A stretch of 64,000 bases of DNA. It comes from Salipiger thiooxidans (GTDB taxonomy: Bacteria; Pseudomonadota; Alphaproteobacteria; Rhodobacterales; Rhodobacteraceae). Location: NCBI RefSeq assembly GCF_900102075.1, contig NZ_FNAV01000020.1, positions 1-64,000 on the forward strand, written 5' to 3'. Under the pieces are notes generated by a model that worked only from the letters and a program-made list of their open reading frames with translations, searched no databases and had not been told where the DNA came from. The position numbers were made by a program, and so were the translations under genes. Numbering within the stretch: position 1 is the first letter of the stretch; every line of letters begins with the position of its first letter. Below, piece after piece: positions 27,889 to 37,870 of this stretch.

Positions 27889-30636
27889 TCAGTTCTGGGC
27901 GATGCGCTTGGCGCCCGCCTCCATGGCGGCGCGCAGGCGTTTCTCGAGCGTTTTCTGCTTGGACGGAGTGTAGAACTTCAGCCCGAACATGTCCTTCACG
28001 TAGAAGGTATCGACCACCTGCTCGCCATAGGTCGCGATGACCGCGCTGGCGATGTAGACGTTGGTCTCCGCCAGCGTCCGGGTGAGGTCGTAGAGCAGCC
28101 CCGGCCGGTCGCGGGTGTCCACCTCGATGATCGTGTAGATCTCGGACCCCTCGTTGTCGAAGGTGATCGAGGTCGGCACGGTGAAGGCACGCTCGCGCTT
28201 CTTGATCTTGCCCTTGGACAGGATTGCCTCGCGCGGCTTCACCTCGCCCATGAGCGTCTTGCGGATCATGTCGCGCAGGCGGCCGAGGCGGTTCTGCTCG
28301 TAGGGCGAGCCGTCGGCATCCTGGATCCAGAAGGCGGCGGTGGCGTAGCCGTCCTTGGAGGTGAAGGTGCGCGCGTCCACGACGTTGGCACCGACCAGCG
28401 ACAGCGCCCCGGCGAGACGCGAGAAGATGCCCGGATGATCCGAGAGGGCAAAGCAGACGCGGGTGGCGTCGCGGTCCTCGTCGGGGTGGATGTCGATCCG
28501 GATCTCGTCGCTCTGGATGTCGCGCAGGAGACGGGCAAAGACCTCGTGGGCAGTGAGGTGCAGCCCCTGCCAGTAGGGTTCGTAATGGCGGCCGGTCTCG
28601 ACCCGCAGGTCCTTGGCATCCCAGTCGGCGAGCGCCTCGCGAAGGGCCTTCTTGGCCTCGGCGCCGCGGTTCTCGCGGTTGAGCGCCTCCATGCCGTCCT
28701 CGAGCGCGCGCCTGGTTTGCCGGTAGAGCCCGCGCAGCAGCGCGGCCTTCCAGTTGTTCCAGACGCCCGGGCCCACGCCGCGGATGTCGCAGACGGTCAG
28801 CACGGTGAGCAGGTCGAGCCGTTCCTTGGTCTGCACCGCCTTGGCGAAGTCGCGCACCGTGCGCGGGTCGGCGATGTCGCGCTTCTGCGCCATGTCGGAC
28901 ATCAGCAGGTGGTAGCGCACCAGCCATTCCACCGTGGCGCATTCGGTCTTGGTCAGGCCCAGACGCGGCGCCACCTTGCGGGCGATCTGCGCGCCCAGCA
29001 CCGCGTGGTCCTCGTCGCGGCCCTTGCCGATGTCGTGCAGCAGCAGCGCCACGTAGAGCGTCTTGCGGTTCACGCCCTGCTTGAGGATGGTCGAGGCGAC
29101 CGGCAGTTCCTCGACGAGATCGCCGTGCTCGAGTTCGCTCAGGTTGCGGATGCACTGGATGGTGTGCTCGTCCACCGTGAAGCTGTGATACATGTTGAAC
29201 TGCATCATCGCCACGATGGGCTCGAACTCGGGGATGAAGGCGGCCAGCACGCCGAGCTCGTTCATCCGCCGCAGCGAGCGCTCGGGGTTGCCGTGCTTGA
29301 GCAGCAGGTCGAGAAAGATGCGCCGCGCTTCCTTGTCGTTGCGCATGTCGTCGTCGATCAGGTGCAGGTTCGCCTTGACCAGCCGCATGCCGTAGGGGTG
29401 CAGCAGCAGCCCGGTGCGCAGGCCTTCCTCGAAGAAGCGCAGCAGGTTGAGCTTGTCCGACAGGAAGGCGGTGTCGTCCGAGATCGCGAGCCGGTTGTGC
29501 ACGACCTCGTAGCCGTCCTTGACCTGCGGGCCGCGCTTGAACATCCGCATCAGCAGCGGCGCGTCCTTCTGGTGCTCGGCCTCGAGCGAGGTCAGGAAGA
29601 TCCGCGTCAGGTCACCGACGGCGGTGGCGTGGCGGAAGTAGTCCTGCATGAACCACTCGACGGCGCGGCGACCGGGCCGGTCGACATAGCCCATGCGGTC
29701 GGCGACCTCGACCTGCATGTCGAAGGTCAGCTGCTCGACGGCGCGCCCGGCGACGAGATGCAGGTGGCAGCGCACCGCCCAGAGGAATTCCTCGGCGCGC
29801 ATGAAGGTCAGGTATTCCTCGCGCCGGAACACGCCCACGCGCACCAGCTCCTGCGCGTCCTCGGTGCGGTGGATGTACTTGGTGATCCAGTAAAGCGACT
29901 GCAGGTCGCGCAGCCCGCCCTTGCCCTCCTTGACGTTGGGCTCCACCACGTAGCGCAGGCCCTGCTTGCGGTGGCGGCTGTCGCGCTCCTCGAGCTTGGC
30001 GGCCACGAAGGCGCGCTCGGTGCCCTTGAAGAGCTCCTTCCAGAGCCGGGTCTCGAGCTCGCGCGCCAGCGGCTCGTAGCCGATGATGAACCGGGTCTCG
30101 AGCATCGCCGTGCGGATGGTGTAATCCTCGGTGCCGAGACGCAGGCAGTCCCTCACTGTGCGCGAGGCGTGGCCGACTTTCAGCTTGAGGTCCCAGAGGA
30201 TGTAGAGCATCGACTCGATGACACTCTCGGCCCACGGCGTGATCTTCCACGGCGTCAGGAACAGCAGGTCGACGTCGGAATAGGGCGCCATCTCGCCGCG
30301 GCCATAGCCGCCCACCGCCATCAGCGTGAGGCGCTCGCCTTCGGTCGGGTTGCGCAGCGGATGGATGCGTTGGGTCGCCACCTCGTAGACCAGCCGGACG
30401 ATGCCGTCGGTCAGCCAGGCATAGGCCTCGGTGGTGGGGAAGGCGGCACGGGGGCGCTGTTCGAAGGCCCGCTCGATGACGTCGCGCCCGTCGCTGCGGG
30501 CCTGCGAGAGAATGCGCACCGTGGCGGCGCGGATCTGCGCTTCGGTCTCGGCCTCGTCGGCAGCGGCGAACAGCGCCGTGCGCAGGGCCGGGAGGTCGAG
30601 GATGCGCGATGCCGGGGCAATCAGGTCCTCCGGCAT
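27889..30636 (-). CDS. glnD: Bifunctional PII uridylyltransferase/uridylyl-removing enzyme
   Basis: This ~915-residue protein is GlnD, the nitrogen sensor that uridylylates PII at low glutamine and removes UMP at high glutamine. The nucleotidyltransferase motif GGYGRGEMAPYSDVDLLF lies near residue 113 and the HD hydrolase motif LLLHDIGKGRDEDH near 532. Two C-terminal ACT domains start near 732 (LSDHPGIFSRLAGALS) and 845 (RDRPGLLYDLTRTLAE) and bind glutamine. The frame reaches a TTG at 30696 that would overlap the upstream gene; the ATG at 30636 (MPEDLIAPAS) leaves a 19-bp gap and is preferred. It shares direction with the lipoprotein gene upstream. Confidence 0.95.
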   Translation of the reverse strand: MPEDLIAPASRILDLPALRTALFAAADEAETEAQIRAATVRILSQARSDGRDVIERAFEQRPRAAFPTTEAYAWLTDGIVRLVYEVATQRIHPLRNPTEGERLTLMAVGGYGRGEMAPYSDVDLLFLTPWKITPWAESVIESMLYILWDLKLKVGHASRTVRDCLRLGTEDYTIRTAMLETRFIIGYEPLARELETRLWKELFKGTERAFVAAKLEERDSRHRKQGLRYVVEPNVKEGKGGLRDLQSLYWITKYIHRTEDAQELVRVGVFRREEYLTFMRAEEFLWAVRCHLHLVAGRAVEQLTFDMQVEVADRMGYVDRPGRRAVEWFMQDYFRHATAVGDLTRIFLTSLEAEHQKDAPLLMRMFKRGPQVKDGYEVVHNRLAISDDTAFLSDKLNLLRFFEEGLRTGLLLHPYGMRLVKANLHLIDDDMRNDKEARRIFLDLLLKHGNPERSLRRMNELGVLAAFIPEFEPIVAMMQFNMYHSFTVDEHTIQCIRNLSELEHGDLVEELPVASTILKQGVNRKTLYVALLLHDIGKGRDEDHAVLGAQIARKVAPRLGLTKTECATVEWLVRYHLLMSDMAQKRDIADPRTVRDFAKAVQTKERLDLLTVLTVCDIRGVGPGVWNNWKAALLRGLYRQTRRALEDGMEALNRENRGAEAKKALREALADWDAKDLRVETGRHYEPYWQGLHLTAHEVFARLLRDIQSDEIRIDIHPDEDRDATRVCFALSDHPGIFSRLAGALSLVGANVVDARTFTSKDGYATAAFWIQDADGSPYEQNRLGRLRDMIRKTLMGEVKPREAILSKGKIKKRERAFTVPTSITFDNEGSEIYTIIEVDTRDRPGLLYDLTRTLAETNVYIASAVIATYGEQVVDTFYVKDMFGLKFYTPSKQKTLEKRLRAAMEAGAKRIAQN

Positions 30637-30655
30637 CGCGTCAAGCGTCCTGTCT

Positions 30656-31852
30656 TCAGAAGCCTGCGCCGGAGAAGCTTGAGGGGGCAGGGTCAAGGAT
30701 CACCATCTGGTTGTTTCTTACCGTGGCCACCGCCAGCCCGCGCTGGTTCGTGCCGTCACTCTTCAGGCGGAATACACCCCCCGTGCCCTGAAAACCAGCC
30801 GATTGCGTCAGGGCGCGGCCGGTCAGCGCATCACGGCGGCCCTGCTTCACCAGCGCGCCGACGGCGGCGATGCCGTCGAAGGCGAGACCGGCGAGCGGGT
30901 GCGGCGCGGCACCGTAGGCGGCGCTGTAGCGGGCCGAGAAGTTCTGCTGCATGGACTGGTTCGGCAGGGTGAACCACGCGCCCTCGGCACCGGGGTAGCT
31001 GAAGAGCTCGGGCTTCACGTCCCAGCGGGTCAGGCCGATGTACTGGTAGGTCGACGGGTCGAGCCCGTTCTCGGGCATCACCTGCAGCAGCAGCGGCATC
31101 GCGGCGTTGGTGGCGTCGGTGGTGATGAAGACCGAATCCGCGCCGGCGTTGGAGGCAACTTGCGCCATGCCCTGCGCGGCGTTGGTCACGCCGTCGACGC
31201 TGAGCGGGTAGGACTGCACCGCCGCCACGCTCACGCCGTTGTGCGACGCGGCCTGCTGGATGGCGTTGCGGCCGAACTGGCCGGGCACGTCGTCCGAATG
31301 CATGATGGCGACCTTGTTGCGGCCCTGGCGCCGGGCGTAGCCGAGCAGACGGTCGGCGGTGTTCTCGAAGGTCGGTCCGAGCACGAAGAGGTTGCCGCCG
31401 GCGATCGAGGGGTTGTTCGAGAAGGCGAGCACATTGATGCCCTCGTCGGCCACCACCTTGCTTGCCTCCACGGCGACCTCGCCGCGCAGCGGTCCGAGGA
31501 TGATCTTGGCGCCCTCGTCGACGGCGCGCTGGGCCTGCGCGGCGGCGGTGGCCCCGGAACCGGCGGTGTCATAGACCGCGAGCTCGATGTTGACCCCGTC
31601 GAGATCGGCGATGGCGAGACGGGCGGCGTTCTCGAGGTCGCGGGCGATGCTCGCCGCCCCCGAATCGCTCTGTGGCACCAGCAGGGCCACGCGGACCGGG
31701 GCGCCGGGGTCGATGTCGGGACCGCCGCGCCCGGCGGACCCGCCGCCCAGATCGGTCATCGTTGGGACGTCGCAGGCTGCCAGCAGGCCGGCGCTTGCGA
31801 CGACGGCAGCGGTGCAGAGCGCCTTGCGGGCGCGGGTCAAAACGGCGAACAT
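30656..31852 (-). CDS. LpoA-like penicillin-binding protein activator lipoprotein
   Basis: A 398-residue lipoprotein: signal sequence with lipobox LLAAC near residue 27, then a periplasmic-binding-protein type I fold (VRVALLVPQSDSGAA, GPLRGEVAVEASKVV, NVLAFSNNPSIAGGN, NKVAIMHSDDVPGQFG). This matches the C-terminal domain of LpoA, the outer-membrane activator of PBP1A; the N-terminal TPR domain of enterobacterial LpoA is missing. It is divergent from rsmI and near yraN, as in E. coli yraL-lpoA-yraN, which supports the assignment. The start ATG at 31852 follows GGGAG; an ATG 21 bp upstream is possible. Confidence 0.85.
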   Translation of the reverse strand: MFAVLTRARKALCTAAVVASAGLLAACDVPTMTDLGGGSAGRGGPDIDPGAPVRVALLVPQSDSGAASIARDLENAARLAIADLDGVNIELAVYDTAGSGATAAAQAQRAVDEGAKIILGPLRGEVAVEASKVVADEGINVLAFSNNPSIAGGNLFVLGPTFENTADRLLGYARRQGRNKVAIMHSDDVPGQFGRNAIQQAASHNGVSVAAVQSYPLSVDGVTNAAQGMAQVASNAGADSVFITTDATNAAMPLLLQVMPENGLDPSTYQYIGLTRWDVKPELFSYPGAEGAWFTLPNQSMQQNFSARYSAAYGAAPHPLAGLAFDGIAAVGALVKQGRRDALTGRALTQSAGFQGTGGVFRLKSDGTNQRGLAVATVRNNQMVILDPAPSSFSGAGF

Positions 31853-31942
31853 GGTGGTGGAACTCCCTCGCATGACGGCGCGGGTTTCGCTCCCGCGCGG
31901 CTTTGCGCCTGATCATAGTCCAGCAGGAAGGTGGGTCCAGAA

Positions 31943-32818
31943 ATGAATCCGGAAAAGGGCGGATTGGCGCCGGGCCTCTACATGGTCGCGGTGCCGATCG
32001 GTAACGCGCGCGACATCACCTTGCGTGCGCTCGACATCCTGCGCGACGCCGAGGTGCTGGCGGCGGAGGACACCCGCAGCCTGCGCCGCCTGCTCGAGAT
32101 CCACGGCGTGCCGCTGGGCGACCGGCCCTGCCTCGCCTACCACGACCACAACGGCGACCGCATGCGCCCGCGTCTGCTCGAGGCGCTGGCCGTGGGCCGC
32201 AGCGTCGCCTACGCCTCCGAAGCGGGCACGCCGATGATCTCGGACCCGGGCTTCGACCTGGTGCGGGCCGCGCGCGAGGAGGGCCTGCCGGTGACCGCCG
32301 CGCCGGGGCCGTCTGCGGTGATCACCGCGCTGACCATCGCCGGGCTGCCGACCGACCGTTTCCTGTTCGGGGGCTTCCTGCCCAACACCCGCTCGGCCCG
32401 GCGCAAGGGATTGGAAGAGTTGCGCGCGGTGCCCGCGACACTGGCCTTCTACGAGTCGCCGCGGCGGGTGGGCGAGATGCTGGCCGACGCCGCGGAGACG
32501 CTCGGCGCCGGGAGGCGGGCGGCGGTCTGCCGGGAGCTCACCAAGCGCTTCGAGGAATGCCGGACCGGTACGCTCGAGGAGCTCGCCGCCTTCTACGCCG
32601 ACGCCACGCCCAAGGGCGAGATCGTGGTGCTGATCGAGAAGGGCGATTCCGAGAAAATTAACGAGTCTGACTTAGACCAGTCCCTGCTCGAGGCGCTCGA
32701 GACGATGTCGGTCCGCGATGCGGCCGATGCGGTGTCCGGGATGTTCGGTGTCAAGCGCAGGCCGGTCTATCAGCGCGCCATGGCGCTCGCCAGGGACAGG
32801 TCCGCCCCGGAAGACTGA
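31943..32818 (+). CDS. rsmI: 16S rRNA 2'-O-ribose C1402 methyltransferase
   Basis: A 291-residue tetrapyrrole-methylase-fold enzyme that methylates C1402 of 16S rRNA using SAM. Diagnostic blocks are LYMVAVPIGNARDITLRALD at the N-terminus, VLAAEDTRSLRRLL, ASEAGTPMISDPGFDLV near residue 90, and AAPGPSAVITAL. The C-terminal 60 residues carry the usual small helical domain. AGGAAGG lies about 10 bp before the ATG at 31943; a GTG 12 bp earlier is the alternative. It starts the rsmI-yraN-gshB run. Confidence 0.94.
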   Translation: MNPEKGGLAPGLYMVAVPIGNARDITLRALDILRDAEVLAAEDTRSLRRLLEIHGVPLGDRPCLAYHDHNGDRMRPRLLEALAVGRSVAYASEAGTPMISDPGFDLVRAAREEGLPVTAAPGPSAVITALTIAGLPTDRFLFGGFLPNTRSARRKGLEELRAVPATLAFYESPRRVGEMLADAAETLGAGRRAAVCRELTKRFEECRTGTLEELAAFYADATPKGEIVVLIEKGDSEKINESDLDQSLLEALETMSVRDAADAVSGMFGVKRRPVYQRAMALARDRSAPED

Positions 32819-32877
32819 CCAGACGGACCGACGTGAGGAACTGATGACGTGACGAACTGACCCGGGGAACGGTGCCG

Positions 32878-33363
32878 ATGTGTCTGCAACTTGCCTTCGA
32901 CTTCTCCGCACCCTTGCCGGTGGCAGACCCTTCGGCCGCCCCGGCGCCTGACCGGGCGGCCCCTGTGCATGTGCCAGCCACGGGCAATGCCGAGCTCGAT
33001 CGCCGCCGCGCCCGCGGTGCTTGCGGCCACCTCGCCGGGCTCTCCGCCGAAGCGCGCATCGCGCAGGATTACGAACGGCGCGGCTATCGGCTCGCCGGGC
33101 AGCGCTGGCGCGGTCGCAGCGGAGAGATCGACCTCATTCTGCGCGATGGCGACGGGCTCATCTTCGTCGAGGTCAAGAAGAGCCGCAGCTTTGATCGTGC
33201 GCTCGAGCGTCTGTCCTCGCGCCAGATCCGCCGGTTGATGAAAACTGCCGAGGAATACGTCGGGCAGGAACCGCGCGGCTCGCTGACCGACATGCGCTTC
33301 GATGTGGCGCTGATGGACGCGCATGGCATGATACGGGTGCTCGAGAACGCCTTCCTCTCCTGA
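32878..33363 (+). CDS. YraN family (UPF0102) putative endonuclease-fold protein
   Basis: A 161-residue protein whose C-terminal ~110 residues match UPF0102/Yra[19 protein letters not shown], then [20 protein letters not shown], giving the D-x(n)-ExK pattern of a PD-(D/E)XK nuclease fold. The N-terminal 45 residues are Pro/Ala-rich and vary in the family. It sits between rsmI and gshB, a conserved alphaproteobacterial order. The ATG at 32878 is used; a GTG lies 6 bp earlier. Its biological role is not established. Confidence 0.88.
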   Translation: MCLQLAFDFSAPLPVADPSAAPAPDRAAPVHVPATGNAELDRRRARGACGHLAGLSAEARIAQDYERRGYRLAGQRWRGRSGEIDLILRDGDGLIFVEVKKSRSFDRALERLSSRQIRRLMKTAEEYVGQEPRGSLTDMRFDVALMDAHGMIRVLENAFLS

Positions 33364-33425
33364 GCGGGCATTGCCTCTCGCCGGGCACTGCGCCATGTAT
33401 GGCGAAAGCCAGCGCGGGAGACCCC

Positions 33426-34361
33426 ATGAAGATCGCCTTCCAGATGGACCCGATCGGTCCGATCGACATCAATGCCGACAGCACCTTCCGGATCGCCGAA
33501 GAGGCGCAGGCGCGCGGGCACGAGCTGTTCTACTACACGCCGGATCACCTCTCCTTCCAGGAAGGGCGGATTATGGCGCGGGGTCATGCGCTGACGGTGC
33601 AGCGGGTCAAGGGCGACCACGCGCAGCTCGGGCCGCTGGAGCTGGTCGACCTCGCCGGGTTCGACGTGGTCTGGCTGCGGCAGGACCCGCCCTTCGACAT
33701 GCACTACATCACCACCACGCACCTGCTCGAGCGGCTCGCCCCGGCGACGCTGGTGGTGAACGACCCGTTCTGGGTGCGCAACTCGCCCGAGAAGCTGCTC
33801 GTCCTCAACTTCCCCGAGCTGACGCCGCCCACGACCGTCGCCCGCGACCTCGAGACCATCCGCGAGTTCAAGGCCCGGCATGGCGACATTATCCTCAAGC
33901 CGCTTTACGGCAACGGTGGTGCGGGCGTGTTCCGCCTCGACGAGAACGACCGCAACCTGAGCTCGCTCTACGAGCTCTTCACCGGGTTCTCGCGCGAGCC
34001 GCTGATCGTGCAGAAATACCTCCCGGCGGTCACCAAGGGCGACAAGCGGGTCATTCTGGTCGAAGGCGAGCCGGTCGGCGCGATCAACCGCGTGCCCGCC
34101 GCCAACGAGGTGCGGTCTAACATGCATGTGGGCGGGCGCCCCGAGAAGGTCGAGCTCACCCCGCGCGACCTCGAGATCTGCGCTACCATCGGGCCCGTCC
34201 TGCGCGAGAAGGGGCAGGTCTTCGTGGGCATCGACGTGATCGGCGACTGGCTGACCGAGATCAACGTGACCTCGCCCACCGGGATTCAGGAGCTCGAGCG
34301 CTTCGACGGGATCAACGTGGCCGAGAAGATCTGGCAGGCGGTCGAAGCCCGCCGCGGATGA
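33426..34361 (+). CDS. gshB: Glutathione synthetase
   Basis: A 311-residue ATP-grasp enzyme joining gamma-glutamylcysteine and glycine. It begins [20 protein letters not shown], with [19 protein letters not shown] near residue 90, the ATP-binding [13 protein letters not shown] near 158, [26 protein letters not shown] and the C-terminal [12 protein letters not shown]. The ATG at 33426 gives the family length; an upstream ATG in the frame adds 9 unlikely residues. GGGAGACCCC precedes it. It overlaps the following hydrolase by 4 bp. Confidence 0.96.
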   Translation: MKIAFQMDPIGPIDINADSTFRIAEEAQARGHELFYYTPDHLSFQEGRIMARGHALTVQRVKGDHAQLGPLELVDLAGFDVVWLRQDPPFDMHYITTTHLLERLAPATLVVNDPFWVRNSPEKLLVLNFPELTPPTTVARDLETIREFKARHGDIILKPLYGNGGAGVFRLDENDRNLSSLYELFTGFSREPLIVQKYLPAVTKGDKRVILVEGEPVGAINRVPAANEVRSNMHVGGRPEKVELTPRDLEICATIGPVLREKGQVFVGIDVIGDWLTEINVTSPTGIQELERFDGINVAEKIWQAVEARRG

Positions 34362-35257
34362 GCCGGCGGCTCGCCGCCCTCAACCTGTTCCTGCGCCATG
34401 CCGTGAAGCCGCGGCTGGCGCGCACCTCCGGGCCCGAAGAGGCCGCCGCGCAGTTCGAGACGATGGCGCGGCTGGCGCTCCGGGCCCCTCCCTACCTTCG
34501 CGACATTGCGCGGCCCGGCGGGCTGCACTGGATCAGCGCCGGACCCTGTCGGATGGACCGGATGATCCTCTATTTCCACGGCGGCGGCTACATCGCCGGC
34601 AGCCCCGCGACGCATCGGGGCATGATCGGGCGGCTGTCGCTGCTCTCGGGGCTCGAGATCTGCGCGCCGGACTATCCGCTGGTGCAGGAGGCCCGCTTTC
34701 CCGCCGCCTTCGAGGCCGCGGCGGTGGCATGGGAACGTTGCCGGATGCTGGGCCATGCGCCGAACCGCATCCTGCTCGCGGGCGATTCCGCCGGCGGGGG
34801 CCTCGCGCTGGCGCTGCTTGCGCATCTCCTGCAGCGGGGCGAGCGCCCGGCCGGCGCGGTGACCTTCTCGCCCTGGACAGACCTCGCGATGACCGGTGCC
34901 AGCCTCGGGCGCAACCGTGACGCCGACCCGTTCCTCCCGGTCGACCGTATCGGCGAGCTCGTGGGCATCGTCTGCGCCGGCGCCGATCCGCGCGACCCGC
35001 GGCTCTCGCCGCTCCATGCCGCGTTCCCGGACTGCCCGCCGGTGCAGATCCATGTCTCGGAAACCGAGATCCTCGCCGACGACGCCACTCGCATGGCGGC
35101 GCGGCTGGAGGCCCAGGGCGCGCGGGTCGATCTCCGGACCCACCCGTCCGCACCGCATGCCTGGCCGGTATTCGACGGCTGGATCCCCGAGGCACGCGCC
35201 ACGCTGCGCGCCGCGGCGCGCTTCGCTCAGGCGTCCCTTGGCGAGACCAGCCGGTAG
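34358..35257 (+). CDS. Alpha/beta hydrolase of the HSL family
   Basis: A 299-residue esterase/lipase of the hormone-sensitive-lipase family. The oxyanion motif HGGGYIAGS is near residue 74 and the nucleophile serine in [13 protein letters not shown] near 146. The acid and base are probably in DRIGELV/SETEIL and SAPHAWPVF near 268. No signal peptide is seen. It overlaps gshB by 4 bp (ATGA) and its 3' end overlaps the convergent yifB gene by 31 bp. Substrate unknown. Confidence 0.9.
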   Translation: MSRRLAALNLFLRHAVKPRLARTSGPEEAAAQFETMARLALRAPPYLRDIARPGGLHWISAGPCRMDRMILYFHGGGYIAGSPATHRGMIGRLSLLSGLEICAPDYPLVQEARFPAAFEAAAVAWERCRMLGHAPNRILLAGDSAGGGLALALLAHLLQRGERPAGAVTFSPWTDLAMTGASLGRNRDADPFLPVDRIGELVGIVCAGADPRDPRLSPLHAAFPDCPPVQIHVSETEILADDATRMAARLEAQGARVDLRTHPSAPHAWPVFDGWIPEARATLRAAARFAQASLGETSR

Positions 35258-36753
35258 CTCAGCGCCTCGGCGACATGGGGGCGGCGGATGGTGTCCTCGT
35301 CCGCGAGGTCGGCGATGGTGCGGGCGACCCGCAGCACGCGGTGATAGCCGCGCGCCGACAGGCCGAAGCGGTCGGCGGCGCGCAGCAGCAGCTCGCGGCT
35401 CTCGCTGTCCGGCGTGGCGATCTCTTCGAGCACGCGCCCCTCGGCATCGGCATTGGTGCGCAGCGCCGCATCGGTCCCGAAGCGCGCGGCCTGCCGCAGG
35501 CGCGCCGCCCCGACCCGCGCGGCGACGGTGGCGGTATAGTCGCCCGAGGCGGGCAGGTCGAGGTCGCGGAAGGCCACGGGCGGGACCTCGATGCGCAGGT
35601 CGAAACGGTCCATCAGCGGCCCCGAGATGCGCCCGAGATAGTCCTCGCCGCAGATCGGCGCGCGCGAGCAGGCCCGGCCCGCGTCGGTGAGATAACCGCA
35701 TTTGCAGGGGTTGGCGGCAGCGACCAGCAGAAAGCGGCAGGGATACATGACATGGGCGTTGGCACGCGACACCATGACCTGCCCAGTCTCGACCGGCTGG
35801 CGCAGGGTCTCGAGCACGGCGCGCGGGAACTCGGGGAACTCGTCGAGGAACAGCACGCCGTTGTGCGCGAGGCTGACCTCGCCCGGTCTGGCGCCGCGCC
35901 CGCCGCCGATGATCGCCGCCATGGAGGCGGTGTGATGCGGCTCGCGGAAGGGGCGCAGGCGCGAGATCCCGCCCTCGGAGAGCAGCCCCGCCAGGGAGTG
36001 GATCATCGAGGTCTCGAGCGCCTCGCGCGGGCTCAGCCGGGGCAGCAGCCCCGGCAGGCGCGCGGCGAGCATCGACTTGCCCGAGCCCGGCTCTCCCACC
36101 AGCATCAGGTGGTGGCGTCCGGCGGCGGCGATCTCGAGCGCGCGCTTGGCCCGTTCCTGCCCCTTCACGTCGCGCAGGTCACGCAGCTGGCCGGGGGCGG
36201 GGATCTCGCCGGGCTCGGAGGGCGCGATGGGTGCGTCGCCGGTGTAGTGGCGCACCACGTCGGCAAGGGTCCGCGCGCCCAGCACCCGGCAGTCGCCGAC
36301 CCAGGCCGCCTCGGGCCCCGAGTCGCGGGGGCAGAGCAGGGTGCGCTCGGTCTCGGCGGCGGTCATCGCGGCGGGCAGGGCGCCGGGCACGGCGACCAGC
36401 GTGCCGTCGAGCGCCAGCTCGCCAAGCGCCATGGTCCGCGCGATCTCATCCCCCGGCAGGATTTCGAGCGCGGCGAGCAGCCCCAGCGCGATCGGCAGGT
36501 CGAAATGCGATCCCTCCTTGGGCAGGTCGGCGGGCGAGAGGTTCACGGTGATGCGCTTCGAGGGCATCGCGATCGACATGTTGCTGAGCGCTGCGCGCAC
36601 CCGTTCGCGCGCTTCGGAGACCGCCTTGTCGGGCAGGCCCACGATGGCAAAGCCGGGCACGCCCGCAGTCACGGCGCATTGCACCTCGACCGGGCGCGCG
36701 TCGACCCCCTCGAAGGCCACGGTATAGGCATGCGCGACCACTTCCCACCTCAT
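35227..36753 (-). CDS. YifB family Mg chelatase-like AAA ATPase
   Basis: A 508-residue protein of the YifB/ComM group. The N-terminal ChlI-like domain starts AHAYTVAFEGVDARPVEVQC. The AAA core has Walker A GEPGSGKSMLAARLPGLLP near residue 220, Walker B VLFLDEFPEF near 300, and PCRFLLVAAANPCKCGY. The C-terminal Mg-chelatase lid ends LSYRLVSP. In gamma-proteobacteria the relative ComM is a branch-migration helicase in natural transformation; that role is not shown here. The ATG at 36753 is taken, though homologues often begin nearer the VVAHAYT valine. Confidence 0.92.
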   Translation of the reverse strand: MRWEVVAHAYTVAFEGVDARPVEVQCAVTAGVPGFAIVGLPDKAVSEARERVRAALSNMSIAMPSKRITVNLSPADLPKEGSHFDLPIALGLLAALEILPGDEIARTMALGELALDGTLVAVPGALPAAMTAAETERTLLCPRDSGPEAAWVGDCRVLGARTLADVVRHYTGDAPIAPSEPGEIPAPGQLRDLRDVKGQERAKRALEIAAAGRHHLMLVGEPGSGKSMLAARLPGLLPRLSPREALETSMIHSLAGLLSEGGISRLRPFREPHHTASMAAIIGGGRGARPGEVSLAHNGVLFLDEFPEFPRAVLETLRQPVETGQVMVSRANAHVMYPCRFLLVAAANPCKCGYLTDAGRACSRAPICGEDYLGRISGPLMDRFDLRIEVPPVAFRDLDLPASGDYTATVAARVGAARLRQAARFGTDAALRTNADAEGRVLEEIATPDSESRELLLRAADRFGLSARGYHRVLRVARTIADLADEDTIRRPHVAEALSYRLVSPRDA

Positions 36754-36860
36754 CGTCAGGCATCACGGGAGGATGCGCGACAGATGGTTAGCCAATCGTT
36801 AACGACACCGGGCGGCGCGGGGAGGGGGGGCGGTGCCGCCCGCGCCGGGCAGGCCTCCGT

Positions 36861-37727
36861 TCACAGAAGGGCGGTGAAGGCGGGCCAGGACGTCGGGTCG
36901 GCCATGGTCATGTCGCGGCAGAAGGGGTTGCAGAAGCCGAAGACGCGGCCGTCCATCTCGAGCAGGTCGGTGACCGGCTCGCCGGAATAGGGGCAGGCGG
37001 CGTTCTCGGGCGTGCCGGTCTCGACCGCGCGGGCGGGACGCGGCGCAGGCCCGGGCCACTCGCCCTTGTCATGCGGGCGGTCGTACCACGGCAGGTGCTC
37101 GCCCCGGGCAATGCCCATGGCGCGCCAGCGGCGGAAGGCCGGGTCGGCGAGGTGCTCGGCCACGTAACCTGCCGCGGCGGCTCCCACCGGGAGTCCGTAG
37201 CCCGCGATGCGCGCCGCGACCGGGGCGAAGAACGCGTCCGCCGCGCTGTAGCGCCCGAAGAGCCACGGCCCGCCATCGCCGAACCGCCCGCGGGCGAAGG
37301 CCCAGAGCGCCTCGATCCGGGCGAGATCGGCGAGGGTCTCTTCCGAGGGCGTGAAGCCCGTGTAGGCCGCCTGCAGGTTCATCGGGCATTGCTCGCGCAG
37401 GGCGCCGTAGCTCGAATGCATCTCGGCGGCCATGCTGCGGGCGGTGGCGCGCGCCGCCGCATCCGAGGGCCAGTGCCCGGCCTCGGGATGGCGGCTGGCC
37501 AGTTCCTCGGCCATGGCCAGGCTGTCCCAGATCACCGTTCCGTCGTCGGTGACAAGCGCCGGGACGGTCCGGGCAGGGGCGATCCTGGCAACCTGCGTGG
37601 CCACGGGGCCGTGAAGGAAGGTGATGTTCTGGACCGAGAAGGGAAGGCCGAAGCGCTCCATGAGCAGCCATCCGCGCAGCGACCAGCTGGAGTAGGTGTA
37701 GTCCCCGAGAATTAGGCAATCGCCCAT
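36861..37727 (-). CDS. Glutathione S-transferase with a C-terminal cysteine-rich extension
   Basis: A 288-residue protein. Residues ~1-80 are the thioredoxin-fold domain, with the catalytic-region motif YTYSSWSLRGWLLMERFGL and RTVPALVTDDGTVIWDSLAM (cis-Pro and Ser/Asp for glutathione). Residues ~90-215 are the helical domain. After an Arg/Pro linker comes a ~40-residue tail with CPYSG near 250 and FGFCNPFCRD near 270, three cysteines spaced like a small zinc or YHS-type module. Ordinary GSTs end near 220, so this tail is unusual. Confidence 0.85.
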   Translation of the reverse strand: MGDCLILGDYTYSSWSLRGWLLMERFGLPFSVQNITFLHGPVATQVARIAPARTVPALVTDDGTVIWDSLAMAEELASRHPEAGHWPSDAAARATARSMAAEMHSSYGALREQCPMNLQAAYTGFTPSEETLADLARIEALWAFARGRFGDGGPWLFGRYSAADAFFAPVAARIAGYGLPVGAAAAGYVAEHLADPAFRRWRAMGIARGEHLPWYDRPHDKGEWPGPAPRPARAVETGTPENAACPYSGEPVTDLLEMDGRVFGFCNPFCRDMTMADPTSWPAFTALL

Positions 37728-37870
37728 CGTCCGCTCCCTCGATCAGCGTGTTTCCAGAGATTTAGCGCGGATCTCGCGCCCGCGGAAATTCCGATTTGTG
37801 GGGTCGGGCATCACCCTCCGTCATGCGGGGGTCATGCGCGGCGGGCAGGTTCCCAAAAAAGTGCCCGTTG

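Noticed and set aside
27799..30972. 1057-codon open frame opposite glnD
   Set aside because: Same shadow effect; the opposite strand encodes a complete GlnD with all motifs.
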